Source: an uncultured Bacteroides sp.
Lineage (GTDB): Bacteria; Bacteroidota; Bacteroidia; Bacteroidales; Bacteroidaceae
Assembly (NCBI GenBank): GCA_949296575.1
Contig: CASFPE010000002.1
Span: forward strand, 1 to 59,968
Reading direction: 5' to 3'
DNA: 59,968 nt
Shown here: positions 25,792 through 34,550 of the stretch, piece by piece
Layout: each line of letters opens with the position of its first letter
Position numbering within the stretch: position 1 is the stretch's first letter
Made by a program: the position numbers and the translations under genes
The notes under the pieces: model-generated
What the model was told of the DNA's origin: nothing
The model's database searches: none
Seen by the model: the letters and a program-made list of their open reading frames with translations, nothing else

Positions 25792-27495
25792 ATGGCTAAC
25801 TTTTATTTAGATACGCCGGAACTCAGGCATCACCTGAACCATCCGCTCATGAAGCGAATCGTGGAACTGAAAGAACGCAACTTCAAAGACAAGGACGAAT
25901 ATGATTACGCGCCCATCGATTTCGAAGATGCCATGGACAGCTACGACAAAGTGTTGGAAATCGTAGGGGAAATCTGCGGGGAAATCATTGCCCCCAACGC
26001 AGAAGATGTGGATCATGAAGGGCCGACCGTTGCCAACGGGCGGGTCACGTATGCCCAAGGCACGCAGAAAAACCTGGAAGCTGTCACCAAAGCCGGGCTG
26101 ATGGGCGTGGCCATGCCCCGGCGTTATGGCGGGCTGAACTTCCCGACTGTCCCCTACATCATGGCGGCCGACATCGTGTCGCGCAGCGACGCAGGCTTTG
26201 AAAACCTCTGGGGGTTGCAGGACTGCGCCGAAACCCTTTATGAATTTGGCAGCGAAGACCAACGGAAACGTTACATCACGCGGGTATGCCAAGGCGAAAC
26301 CATGTCGATGGACCTGACGGAACCCGACGCAGGTTCTGACCTCCAGTCCGTCATGCTGAAGGCTACTTACAGCGAACAGGACCAGTGCTGGTACCTCAAC
26401 GGCGTGAAACGTTTCATCACAAACGGCGATGCCGACATCCATTTAGTGCTTGCCCGTTCGGAAGAAGGCACGCACGACGGGCGCGGCCTCTCCATGTTCA
26501 TCTATGATAAACGCAACGGGGGGGTCAACGTGCGCCGCATAGAAAACAAAATGGGCATCAAAGGTTCGCCGACCTGCGAATTGGTGTTCAAGAACGCCAA
26601 AGCCGAACTTTGCGGCGACCGCAAGCTGGGTCTGATAAAATACGTCATGGCCTTGATGAACGGCGCCCGCTTGGGCATCGCCGCACAATCCACGGGTTTG
26701 TCGCAAGCTGCCTACAATGAAGCGTTGGCCTACGCGAAAGACCGCAAGCAATTCGGCAAAGCCATCATCGAGTTCCCAGCCGTGGCCGAAATGCTTTCGC
26801 TGATGAAAGCCAAATTGGATGCTTCGCGCACCTTGCTGTATGAAACGGCACGCTACGTGGACATCTACAAAGCATTGGACGACATTGCCAAGGAACGCAA
26901 GCTCACGCCCGAAGAACGGCAGGAACAGAAGCTGTATGCCAAATTAGCGGATGCCTTTACCCCGCTGGCCAAAGGCATGGGAAGCGAGTTCGCCAACCAG
27001 AATGCTTACGACTGCATCCAGATACACGGCGGCTCCGGGTTCATGAAGGATTATGCCTGCGAAAGAATTTACCGCGACGCGCGCATCACCAGCATCTACG
27101 AAGGAACCACGCAACTGCAAGTGGTGGCTGCCATACGGTATGTCACGACGGGTGCATACTTGGCACGCATCAAAGAACTGGAACAGCAGAGCGTTGCCCC
27201 TGAATTGGAGAGCCTCTTGAGCCGGTTGAAGGCCATGGGCGCGAAATATGCAGAGGCCGTGTCCAAGGTGGCCGACAGCAAAGACCAAGAACTGATTGAC
27301 TTCACGGCAAGGAAATTGGTGGAAATGTCGGCTTACCTCATCATGGGACACCTGTTGCTGCAAGACGCCAGCCAAAATGCCATCTTCGCCAGCTCCGCGC
27401 AAGTGTTCACCCGCTTCGCCGAGGCGGAAGTGGAGAAGAACGCATCGTTCATCGCCCGCTTCAGCAAAGACGACTTGGCTTACTACCGGAAATAA
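25792..27495 (+). CDS. Acyl-CoA dehydrogenase (long form)
   Basis: 567 residues. FAD enzyme with the flavin-binding MSMDLTEPDAGSDLQSV motif near residue 170 and KRFITNGDADIHLVLAR. The catalytic-base region is SIYEGTTQLQ near residue 430. A C-terminal helical extension of about 120 residues makes it longer than the usual 380, as in the AcdA/FadE-like bacterial subgroup. It oxidises an acyl-CoA or works in reverse with EtfAB; chain length is unknown. Last gene of the etf operon. Confidence 0.92.
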   Translation: MANFYLDTPELRHHLNHPLMKRIVELKERNFKDKDEYDYAPIDFEDAMDSYDKVLEIVGEICGEIIAPNAEDVDHEGPTVANGRVTYAQGTQKNLEAVTKAGLMGVAMPRRYGGLNFPTVPYIMAADIVSRSDAGFENLWGLQDCAETLYEFGSEDQRKRYITRVCQGETMSMDLTEPDAGSDLQSVMLKATYSEQDQCWYLNGVKRFITNGDADIHLVLARSEEGTHDGRGLSMFIYDKRNGGVNVRRIENKMGIKGSPTCELVFKNAKAELCGDRKLGLIKYVMALMNGARLGIAAQSTGLSQAAYNEALAYAKDRKQFGKAIIEFPAVAEMLSLMKAKLDASRTLLYETARYVDIYKALDDIAKERKLTPEERQEQKLYAKLADAFTPLAKGMGSEFANQNAYDCIQIHGGSGFMKDYACERIYRDARITSIYEGTTQLQVVAAIRYVTTGAYLARIKELEQQSVAPELESLLSRLKAMGAKYAEAVSKVADSKDQELIDFTARKLVEMSAYLIMGHLLLQDASQNAIFASSAQVFTRFAEAEVEKNASFIARFSKDDLAYYRK

Positions 27496-27520
27496 GCGCA
27501 AGAAAGGGCAATGATAAAAA

Positions 27521-27555
27521 GGAATCCCGGCAGCATGGCGTTGCCGGGATTCTTT
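27521..27555 (+). terminator. Terminator after the acyl-CoA dehydrogenase gene
   Basis: GAATCCCGGCA and TGCCGGGATTC (27522-27552) form eleven perfect pairs around a nine-base loop, followed by TTTG. Confidence 0.8.
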
Positions 27556-27577
27556 GTTTATACCTTTATTAAAAGAA

Positions 27578-27916
27578 TCAAACTTCGCGCCGCTTCAAAT
27601 AAACAATCACGCTCACTTGTTCTTGCGGATGAAGCTCTGGCGCAAGCTGATTGACACGGACATCAAAAATATCCCCATAGCCCATATCCAGCAACTTGCT
27701 GATTTCCTCATTTTCCCCTTTCGGTATAAAGCCCAGTTTCTTGTCGCCATAATAAATGGCCACCGCATAAGGGTCAAAAGAGTTATCAGCTTCACGTTCC
27801 AAAGTCAACACAGAGCCAATTTTCAACTCACTGAACGCAATGCAGCCTTCCCAATACGCAAAACCTGCAATATGGAAATCTGCGAAGTGCATCAATTTCC
27901 GTTTTTTCTGTTCCAT
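27578..27916 (-). CDS. Stand-alone HIRAN-domain protein
   Basis: 112 residues, almost entirely one HIRAN domain: FHIAGFAYWEGC, LKIGSVLTLEREADNSFDPYA, VAIYYGDKKLGFIP. In eukaryotic HLTF/Rad5 this domain binds 3' DNA ends; in bacteria it is usually small and unattached, with no proven role. It lies 11 bases downstream of aroB and is probably co-transcribed, though no functional link is evident. Confidence 0.85.
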   Translation of the reverse strand: MEQKKRKLMHFADFHIAGFAYWEGCIAFSELKIGSVLTLEREADNSFDPYAVAIYYGDKKLGFIPKGENEEISKLLDMGYGDIFDVRVNQLAPELHPQEQVSVIVYLKRREV

Positions 27917-27927
27917 ATTCTTTTCCT

Positions 27928-28992
27928 TTAATTTGTTTCCCTGTAAAAGTCAAGCATCTCGAAAATGTCCTCTTTCGTGGCTTGCTGGTTGATGGCGATG
28001 TCGCCCACGTTGCGCAAAAGGGTGAAGTTAATCCGCCCGGCTTCGTTCTTCTTGTCGTGCGTCATCAGCTCGTAAAGCCGCTCATAATGCGTGCAGTCGA
28101 AATCAAACGTGCCGTAATGCGCCTTGATGAACGAAACCGTCTGATGCAACCTGTCCGTCGGGAATCCTAATCGAACGGCTGAATAATACAGTTCGCAGAT
28201 GATGCCCCACGCCACCGCGTAGCCATGCAACACAGGACAACCGCGCTCCAACGCCAGGCTTTCAAAGGCATGCCCTACGGTATGCCCCAGGTTCAATGCC
28301 TTGCGGATGCCTTGCTCATGAGGGTCTTGCGCCACCACCTCCTCTTTGATGCGGATGGATTGTGCCACCAAGTCCTTCAACTGCCCGTAATCCACGCTGC
28401 TCAAATCAAAGCGCAGCAATTCCGCCCAATGCTTCTCGTCGGATATCAGGCCGTGTTTCAGCATCTCGGCATAGCCCGAAAAAAGGTTCTCCCTGTCCAA
28501 CGTGCGGAGAAATTCGGTAGAGACCAGCACGCAATCGGCCAAGGCAAATGCGCCGATCTCATTCTTCAAACCGTTGAAATTAATGCCCGTCTTGCCCCCC
28601 ACGGCGGCATCCACCATCGCCAACAACGTGGTGGGAATGTTGATGAAACGGATGCCCCGCTTGAACGTGGCGGCAGCAAACCCGCCCAAGTCCGTGACCA
28701 TCCCCCCGCCTACATTCAACAACAAGGAATGCCGGCTGGCGCCACCGTTGCTCAATCCCGCCCACACTTGCGACAAGGTTTCCAACGTTTTGTGCGCATC
28801 GCCCGCGCCAATCCGCAACACAACGGGGGCATCTGCCTCCACGATGCCGGAAAGCAAGGGCAAACAACACGCAGAGGTATGCTCGTCCACCAATACAAAC
28901 AGCCGGTCATACGGGATGCCGGACAAAACGCCGGAAAGGGATTCCCGGAAATCTTCGCAAACCACAATTTTCTGCACGCTCATCCTGTTCAT
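27928..28992 (-). CDS. aroB: 3-dehydroquinate synthase
   Basis: About 354 residues. Second enzyme of the shikimate pathway, converting DAHP to 3-dehydroquinate with NAD and a divalent metal. Clear motifs are GGGMVTDLGGFAAATFKRG near residue 95, PTTLLAMVDAAVGGKTGIN, and the metal ligands in NLGHTVGHAFESL and HGYAVAWG. The start is uncertain: 28998, 28992 and 28983 are in frame. The promoter box at 29007-29014 is so close that the outermost start would be leaderless, so 28992 or 28983 is preferred. Confidence 0.95.
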   Translation of the reverse strand: MNRMSVQKIVVCEDFRESLSGVLSGIPYDRLFVLVDEHTSACCLPLLSGIVEADAPVVLRIGAGDAHKTLETLSQVWAGLSNGGASRHSLLLNVGGGMVTDLGGFAAATFKRGIRFINIPTTLLAMVDAAVGGKTGINFNGLKNEIGAFALADCVLVSTEFLRTLDRENLFSGYAEMLKHGLISDEKHWAELLRFDLSSVDYGQLKDLVAQSIRIKEEVVAQDPHEQGIRKALNLGHTVGHAFESLALERGCPVLHGYAVAWGIICELYYSAVRLGFPTDRLHQTVSFIKAHYGTFDFDCTHYERLYELMTHDKKNEAGRINFTLLRNVGDIAINQQATKEDIFEMLDFYRETN

Positions 28993-29006
28993 TGACATTT
29001 ATGCTA

Positions 29007-29014
29007 CAAACATA
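29007..29014 (-). promoter_or_regulatory. -7 promoter box (TATGTTTG) of aroB
   Basis: CAAACATA on the plus strand gives an exact TAnnTTTG match on the minus strand, 14 bases before the aroB start at 28992. Confidence 0.5.
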
Positions 29015-29067
29015 CGCCAAAAACGTAAAAAAGCAAAATATTCCCAACACATTCACCGCAAGAACTG

Positions 29068-29075
29068 TAACTTTG
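29068..29075 (+). promoter_or_regulatory. -7 promoter box (TAACTTTG) of the small membrane protein gene
   Basis: Exact TAnnTTTG match, 29 bases upstream of the start at 29105, divergent from the aroB promoter. Confidence 0.55.
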
Positions 29076-29104
29076 CCCGGCATGAACCAACAAAATGTAT
29101 TCAA

Positions 29105-29524
29105 ATGAAAGCACTATTGCCTCCTTACTGCCGGCTCATGGGCTACGCCGTCCTGCTGGCATCCATCTTCGCACCGTTCATCCTGGTGATGTTCAACGTG
29201 ATTACCGACGCGAACCTGCTCTTTGCCAAAGAGTGTTTCAAACTGGCCATGATGTTAGGGCTGCTGATGGTCCTGCTGGCATACGCCAAGAACGAGAACG
29301 AAGAAACGGGACGAATCCGCATCAAGGCCATGCGCTATGCCGTGTTCATCACCGCCATCTACCTTTTCATCAACACGCTGATCGTGCTGCACAAAGGCGA
29401 CCCGTCGCTCGCTCCCACGTCGTCTTTCCTCATTTTCCTGGCCATCAACACCATCTGCCAAGAGTTTGGCATCATCAAGGCCTCCGTGGATAAAATGTTC
29501 TTAAATAGGAGGAAGCGGAATTAA
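29105..29524 (+). CDS. Small four-helix membrane protein of unknown function
   Basis: 139 residues with four hydrophobic segments at about 12-34, 45-61, 75-94 and 102-120, joined by short charged loops (KNENEETGRIRIK in the middle). The C-terminus is basic (NRRKRN), so it probably faces the cytoplasm. I do not recognise the family. It lies 25 bases upstream of the barrel-protein gene on the same strand and may be co-transcribed with it. In-frame codons further upstream overlap aroB and are not used. Confidence 0.65.
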   Translation: MKALLPPYCRLMGYAVLLASIFAPFILVMFNVITDANLLFAKECFKLAMMLGLLMVLLAYAKNENEETGRIRIKAMRYAVFITAIYLFINTLIVLHKGDPSLAPTSSFLIFLAINTICQEFGIIKASVDKMFLNRRKRN

Positions 29525-29549
29525 ACCTTTTCGGCAATCTGGCATCTAT

Positions 29550-32345
29550 ATGATGAAAAAACAATCCACGCGAATGAAGCCTTTTGCCATCAACAAAAAA
29601 AGGACAGCCATCTTGTTCCTGTGCCTGTTCGGCGCAGTCCGGGTAATGGCGCAGGCTTCTTTGTGCGGGAAGGTCATCGACAAGGACAACCAAGAGCCTG
29701 TTCCACAGGCCACGATCCAGCTTTTCTCCCTGCCCGACAGCACGTTCGCCCAAGGCATGGTGAGCGGCAACGACGGCGTGTTCCGCTTCTCCCCGCTAAA
29801 AAAGGGGGCATACCTGCTAAAGGTTTCTTACATTGGCTATGAGCCCTACTGGCAACAAGCCGACCTGAAGGCGAACACCCGCCTTGACCTGAAAGAAATC
29901 CTGCTGAAGCCGGCCAGCATATTGCTCAACGAGACGGTCATCGTGGCGGAAGCGCCTCCCGTGACAATGGAGCAAGACACGACGGTATTCAACACCTCCG
30001 CCTACCGCGTGGCAGAAGGTTCCATGCTGGAAGACCTGGTGAAGAAGCTGCCCGGCGTGGAAGTGGACAGCGACGGAAAGATAACCGTGAACGGGAAGGA
30101 GATAAAAAGAATCATGGTGGACGGGAAAGAGTTCTTCAGCGACGACCCGCAACTGGCCATGAAGAACCTCCCCGTGGAAATCATTGAAAAGGTCAAGGCG
30201 TACGACAAGAAGTCGGACTTGGCTAGAGTGACCGGCATCGACGACGGGGAAGAAGAAGCCGTGCTGGACCTCAGTGTGAAAAAAGAGATGAAAAAAGGCT
30301 GGTTCGGCAACCTGATTGCCGGCTACGGCAGCCAGGAACGCTACGAAGGAGGCGCGATGGCCAACCGATTCAACGACCGCACGCAAGTGTCGGTCATCGC
30401 CTCGGCCAACAACACCAACAACCAAGGCTTCTCTGAATTTGGCGACGCAGGGGCAGGAATGGGAGGCAACGCGGGCAACGGCATCAACACGTCACAAGCA
30501 TTGGCCGTCAATTTCTCCCATCACAAAGAGAAGATAGAAATGGGCGGCGACGTGCGCTACGGGCATTCACAGAAAGACGCATGGACGAAAAGCCACTCCG
30601 AAAACTATTTAGAGGACGGATCGTACTTCATCGACAGCCGCAACAATTCCGGCCGTGGGCAGCACAGCATCTCAGGGAACTTCCGAATGGAATGGAAGCC
30701 CGACACGCTGACCAACATCATTTTCCGCCCGTCGGCCTCTTATTCCAAGACAAGTTCACGAAGCCACGGCACCTCTGCCACGTTGGACAACCTTTCCGAC
30801 TCCATCAATGCCAAGCAATCCGACAGCCACGGCAGGAGCAACAGCCTTTCGGCAAGGGGAAACCTGCAAATCAACCGCCGCCTGCAAGGGAAACCGGGAA
30901 GGAACATCACCCTGCGGCTCAACTACAACTACAACGCCTCCGGCTCCGACCAATGGAGCTACACGGACACACGTTTCTACCAGAACGACAGCATCTCGCA
31001 ACTGTTCCGCTACAACGACGGGGAAAGCAGCAACAACAGCTACCGCATACAGATGGCCTACATCGAGCCCATCCTCACCAACCGCTTCCTGCAATTCAGC
31101 TACAGCTACCAATACCGCACGGGGCGGTCGCAGAAGTATGTGTATGACACCGACGAAGAAGGCATGCCCGCCGTGCGGCTGGACTCGCTGAGCGACCAAT
31201 CGACCAACCGCTACATGACGCACGAATTGCAAGCCTCGTTCCGCACCATCCGCGAGAAGTACATGTACAACGTCGGCATCAGCATCGCGCCGCAAAAGTC
31301 CGCCACCAATACCACATTAGGACCCAACGCGAAAGGGCGGCTCACACAAAACGTGTGGAACTACTCGCCGACGTTTGATTTCCGCTACCGCTTCTCGAAG
31401 CAGGAGCAACTCCGCCTGATGTACCGGGGAAACAGTTCCGCGCCCGACATCGAAGACTTGCAAGCCGTGAAGGACGTGACCGACCCCATGAACCTCGTCT
31501 ACGGCAACCCTTCGCTCAAACCTTCCTACAACAACCGCCTGATGATACACTACAACCGCTACTCCATGGAAACACAGCGGGGAATGATGGCGAACTTCTC
31601 TTTCAACAACACCATCAACAGCACCACGAACAAGGTGACCTACAACCCGGAAACGGGCGGAAAGGTGACGAACATCGTGAACGTGAACGGCAACTGGAAC
31701 ACACGGCTCTTCTATTCCTTCAACACGCCGTTCAAGAACAAGAAGTTCACCTTCAACACTTACACCAATGCGTACTACCAAAACATGGTGGGATTCAACA
31801 GCGTGGACAAGGCCGACGCGGAACGAAGCACCACGCGGAGCCTCAACCTCTTTGAACGGTTGAGGGCCAATTACCGCGACGACCGCTTCGACATCGGGCT
31901 GGCCGGCTCCATACGCTACAATTTCTCGCGCAACAGCGCCCAAGAGAAGAACAACCGCGAAACGTTTGACTACGGGGTGGAAGCCAATGCCAACGTCACC
32001 CTCCCATGGGACATTTACCTCTCCACCGACATCAATTGCAGCATCAAGTCGGGCTACGGGGAAGGGTTCGACAAGAACATCGTCCTGTGGAACGCGCAAG
32101 TGTCCAAAAACTTCCTCAAGAAGAAGCAAGCCACCTTGCGGTTCAAGATATACGACATCCTGCAACAAAGGAGCAGCATCTCGCGCACCATCACGGCCAA
32201 CTACATCCAAGACTCCGAGAGCAACACCCTCGGCAGCTACTTCATGGTGCATTTCGTGTACCGCCTCAACACGTGGGGAAAAGGCCGCCCCGCCGCAGGG
32301 GGCGCGCCGCCAAGACCCGGAGGGCCGCCCCCGCACAGAAGGTAG
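29550..32345 (+). CDS. Outer membrane beta-barrel protein with carboxypeptidase-like N-terminal domain
   Basis: 931 residues. Signal peptide ends VRVMAQ. A carboxypeptidase-regulatory-like domain (GKVIDKDNQEPVPQATIQL) covers about 35-115. A plug-like region follows (LEDLVKKLPGVEVDSDGKI and GKEIKRIMVDGKEFF). The rest is a long outer-membrane barrel with alternating aromatic strands, as in the OMP_b-brl_3 group related to TonB-dependent receptors. The last 25 residues are Pro/Gly-rich and basic, which is unusual after a barrel that normally ends in an aromatic residue. No SusD partner is adjacent, so a polysaccharide role is not supported; the substrate is unknown. Confidence 0.85.
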   Translation: MMKKQSTRMKPFAINKKRTAILFLCLFGAVRVMAQASLCGKVIDKDNQEPVPQATIQLFSLPDSTFAQGMVSGNDGVFRFSPLKKGAYLLKVSYIGYEPYWQQADLKANTRLDLKEILLKPASILLNETVIVAEAPPVTMEQDTTVFNTSAYRVAEGSMLEDLVKKLPGVEVDSDGKITVNGKEIKRIMVDGKEFFSDDPQLAMKNLPVEIIEKVKAYDKKSDLARVTGIDDGEEEAVLDLSVKKEMKKGWFGNLIAGYGSQERYEGGAMANRFNDRTQVSVIASANNTNNQGFSEFGDAGAGMGGNAGNGINTSQALAVNFSHHKEKIEMGGDVRYGHSQKDAWTKSHSENYLEDGSYFIDSRNNSGRGQHSISGNFRMEWKPDTLTNIIFRPSASYSKTSSRSHGTSATLDNLSDSINAKQSDSHGRSNSLSARGNLQINRRLQGKPGRNITLRLNYNYNASGSDQWSYTDTRFYQNDSISQLFRYNDGESSNNSYRIQMAYIEPILTNRFLQFSYSYQYRTGRSQKYVYDTDEEGMPAVRLDSLSDQSTNRYMTHELQASFRTIREKYMYNVGISIAPQKSATNTTLGPNAKGRLTQNVWNYSPTFDFRYRFSKQEQLRLMYRGNSSAPDIEDLQAVKDVTDPMNLVYGNPSLKPSYNNRLMIHYNRYSMETQRGMMANFSFNNTINSTTNKVTYNPETGGKVTNIVNVNGNWNTRLFYSFNTPFKNKKFTFNTYTNAYYQNMVGFNSVDKADAERSTTRSLNLFERLRANYRDDRFDIGLAGSIRYNFSRNSAQEKNNRETFDYGVEANANVTLPWDIYLSTDINCSIKSGYGEGFDKNIVLWNAQVSKNFLKKKQATLRFKIYDILQQRSSISRTITANYIQDSESNTLGSYFMVHFVYRLNTWGKGRPAAGGAPPRPGGPPPHRR

Positions 32346-32385
32346 CCCGGCAAAAGTCCACGGCACGAATCTCCCATACATCCCG

Positions 32386-32456
32386 CAGTTTATGCCCGGT
32401 TTGCCGTGATAAACTCACAGTTTTACCTGATAAACTCGCAGTTTATGCCGGCAAAC
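32386..32456. repeat. Array of alternating AGTTTAT / ATAAACT arms
   Basis: Five arms alternate in orientation: AGTTTAT, ATAAACT, AGTTTTA, ATAAACT, AGTTTAT. Spacers are 15 bases and then three to four bases. The outer sequences GCCCGGTTTGCC and GCCGGCAAACC are also related by inversion. It lies between the barrel gene and the cardiolipin synthase promoter. It has no T run, so it is not a standard terminator. Confidence 0.6.
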
Positions 32457-32513
32457 CCGCAAATGCATCCGCATTAATCGGCCGCCGCGCAAAGAATATT
32501 CCGCAGATTTTCC

Positions 32514-32521
32514 TAACTTTG
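32514..32521 (+). promoter_or_regulatory. -7 promoter box (TAACTTTG) of cardiolipin synthase
   Basis: Exact TAnnTTTG match 38 bases upstream of the ATG at 32560. Confidence 0.55.
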
Positions 32522-32559
32522 TAGCACACTTGACAAGTGACATCAAACGTTCAGAAAAG

Positions 32560-33996
32560 ATGGATTGGAGTGCATTCCTCAACCCCATAGTGGGCAACAT
32601 AGTGAGTTTCATCTATTTTGCCATCATCGCCGGAACCATCGCCGTGGTCATCCTCGACAACCGGAACCCTGTGAAGACCATCGCATGGGTACTCGTGCTG
32701 ACTTTCCTGCCTTTCATCGGCCTGGTGTTCTACATCTTTTTCGGCAGGAACATCCACCGCGAGCGCGTCCTGAACAAGAAAAGCTACAAAAGGCTCACGC
32801 GAAAACCCTTCCAAGAGTCTTTGCCGCAAGCATCGTTCAACGGCACGCCCGGGCAAAACGAACTCATCCACCTGTTCAGAAACACCAACCAAGCCCTCCT
32901 TTTCGACGGGAACAGCATCGAGACATACACATCAGGAGAAGAAGAAGTCATCGCCTTGATACAGGAACTGTACAAAGCCCGCAACCATGTCCACTTGGAA
33001 TACTACATCTTCGAAAACGACGCAGTGGGCCGCCTCATACGCGACGTGCTGGCAGACAAAGCAAAAGAAGGCGTGAAAATACGGCTGCTGTACGACGACG
33101 TGGGCTGTTGGCATGTCCCCAAGCAATTCTATGAGGAAATGAAAGAAGCAGGCATCGAAGTGCGCAGCTTCCTGAAAGTGCGCTTCCCGCAGTTCACCAG
33201 CAAAGTGAACTACCGCAACCATCGGAAAATCGTTGTCATCGACGGCGAAACAGGATTCACGGGAGGCATGAACATTGCAGAAAGATATGTGAAAGGCTTC
33301 GAATGGGGCATCTGGCGGGACACCCAGATAAAAATCAAGGGGAAAGCAGTCTATGGCTTGCAAACCACTTTCTTGACGGACTGGTACATGATGGACCAGA
33401 CCCTCATCACAGGCAGCGCCTACTTCCCCAGCATAAGGCCCGCAGGCCGCATCGTCGCGCAAATCGTCACTTCAGAACCCATCAGCCCGTGGAAAGAAAT
33501 CATGCAAGGGCTCACGCTGGCCATCCACAATGCCAAAACATACTTCTACATGCAAACACCTTATTTCCTTCCCACCGAACCCATCCTCTTTGCCATGCAG
33601 ACAGCTGCATTGGCCGGCGTGGACATCAGGCTGATGATTCCCCAACGAGCCGACAGCCGCCTCACCCACTTTGCCTCCTGCTCTTACCTGAATGATGCCA
33701 TAAAAGCCGGCGTCAAAGTCTATTCCTACCAGAAAGGATTCCTGCACTCCAAGCTCATGGTGTCCGACGACTGCCTCTCCACCGTAGGTTCCACCAACAT
33801 GGACTTCCGCAGCTTTGAACACAACTTCGAGGTCAACGCTTTCATCTACGACAAAGACACGGCAATGAAAATGAAGGACATCTTCCTGCAAGACCAGAAA
33901 AACTCCCGGCAAATCACCGGGAAACAGTGGAAGAAACGTCCTTTAAAGCAGAAAATCATCGAATCAGTCGTGAGGCTGCTCGCCCCCCTCCTCTGA
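32560..33996 (+). CDS. cls: Cardiolipin synthase
   Basis: 478 residues from MDWSAFLNP. Two N-terminal transmembrane helices (about 12-32 and 40-62, IAWVLVLTFLPFIGLVFYIF) anchor a phospholipase-D-type enzyme. Two catalytic motifs are intact: NHRKIVVIDGETGFTGGMN near residue 220 and HSKLMVSDDCLSTVGSTNMD near residue 400. It joins phosphatidylglycerol molecules into cardiolipin at the inner membrane. A TTG codon further upstream (32530) is unlikely as a start because it leaves almost no leader. Its 3' end overlaps the convergent rsmD by 33 bases. Confidence 0.93.
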   Translation: MDWSAFLNPIVGNIVSFIYFAIIAGTIAVVILDNRNPVKTIAWVLVLTFLPFIGLVFYIFFGRNIHRERVLNKKSYKRLTRKPFQESLPQASFNGTPGQNELIHLFRNTNQALLFDGNSIETYTSGEEEVIALIQELYKARNHVHLEYYIFENDAVGRLIRDVLADKAKEGVKIRLLYDDVGCWHVPKQFYEEMKEAGIEVRSFLKVRFPQFTSKVNYRNHRKIVVIDGETGFTGGMNIAERYVKGFEWGIWRDTQIKIKGKAVYGLQTTFLTDWYMMDQTLITGSAYFPSIRPAGRIVAQIVTSEPISPWKEIMQGLTLAIHNAKTYFYMQTPYFLPTEPILFAMQTAALAGVDIRLMIPQRADSRLTHFASCSYLNDAIKAGVKVYSYQKGFLHSKLMVSDDCLSTVGSTNMDFRSFEHNFEVNAFIYDKDTAMKMKDIFLQDQKNSRQITGKQWKKRPLKQKIIESVVRLLAPLL

Positions 33997-34530
33997 TTGA
34001 ATGAAAAAAGAAAAATTCACGCTGCCATACACCCTGCGTTCCACAAAACAAGAATGCATGTCGAAATTGTTCCGCTTCCCATGCTCCAGCACAAACAAGC
34101 CGCCGGGCTTCAGCAGCCTATGGCTGAACACCAAGTCCGGCAACTCCGCAAGTTCCGCAAGGGCATAAGGAGGGTCGGCAAAAACAAAATCAAACTGCTC
34201 GTTGCAACGCGCAACGAACTTGAAAACGTCGCCACGGCAAGGATACCACTCATCCGCGCCCAACTCGCGCTTCACCTTCGAAATGAAAGCATAATGCAAA
34301 GCGTCCTTCTCCACGGAGACCACCTTCGCGCATCCTCTCGACAACAGTTCCAAACTAATGCTTCCGGTGCCAGCAAACAAGTCGAGAGCAACGACACCCT
34401 CTTCATAATCCAGCCTGTTGGACAATACATTAAAAAGGTTTTCTTTCGCAAAGTCAGTCGTCGGCCTCGCCTTGAACGTGCGGGGAACCTCAAACCTGCG
34501 CCCTCTGTATTTACCGCTTATCACTCTCAT
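33964..34530 (-). CDS. rsmD: 16S rRNA (guanine966-N2)-methyltransferase
   Basis: 188 residues. MRVISGKYRGRRF start, SAM-binding LDLFAGTGSISLELLSRG near residue 50 and the catalytic DPPY in FVFADPPYALAEL near residue 120. These are the standard RsmD features; it methylates the small-subunit rRNA. It is the last gene of a three-gene minus-strand operon (35408-36094, 34551-35396, this gene) with gaps of 11 and 20 bases. Confidence 0.95.
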   Translation of the reverse strand: MRVISGKYRGRRFEVPRTFKARPTTDFAKENLFNVLSNRLDYEEGVVALDLFAGTGSISLELLSRGCAKVVSVEKDALHYAFISKVKRELGADEWYPCRGDVFKFVARCNEQFDFVFADPPYALAELAELPDLVFSHRLLKPGGLFVLEHGKRNNFDMHSCFVERRVYGSVNFSFFIQSEEGGEQPHD

Positions 34531-34550
34531 CTGCAGTCACACTAAAAAGA

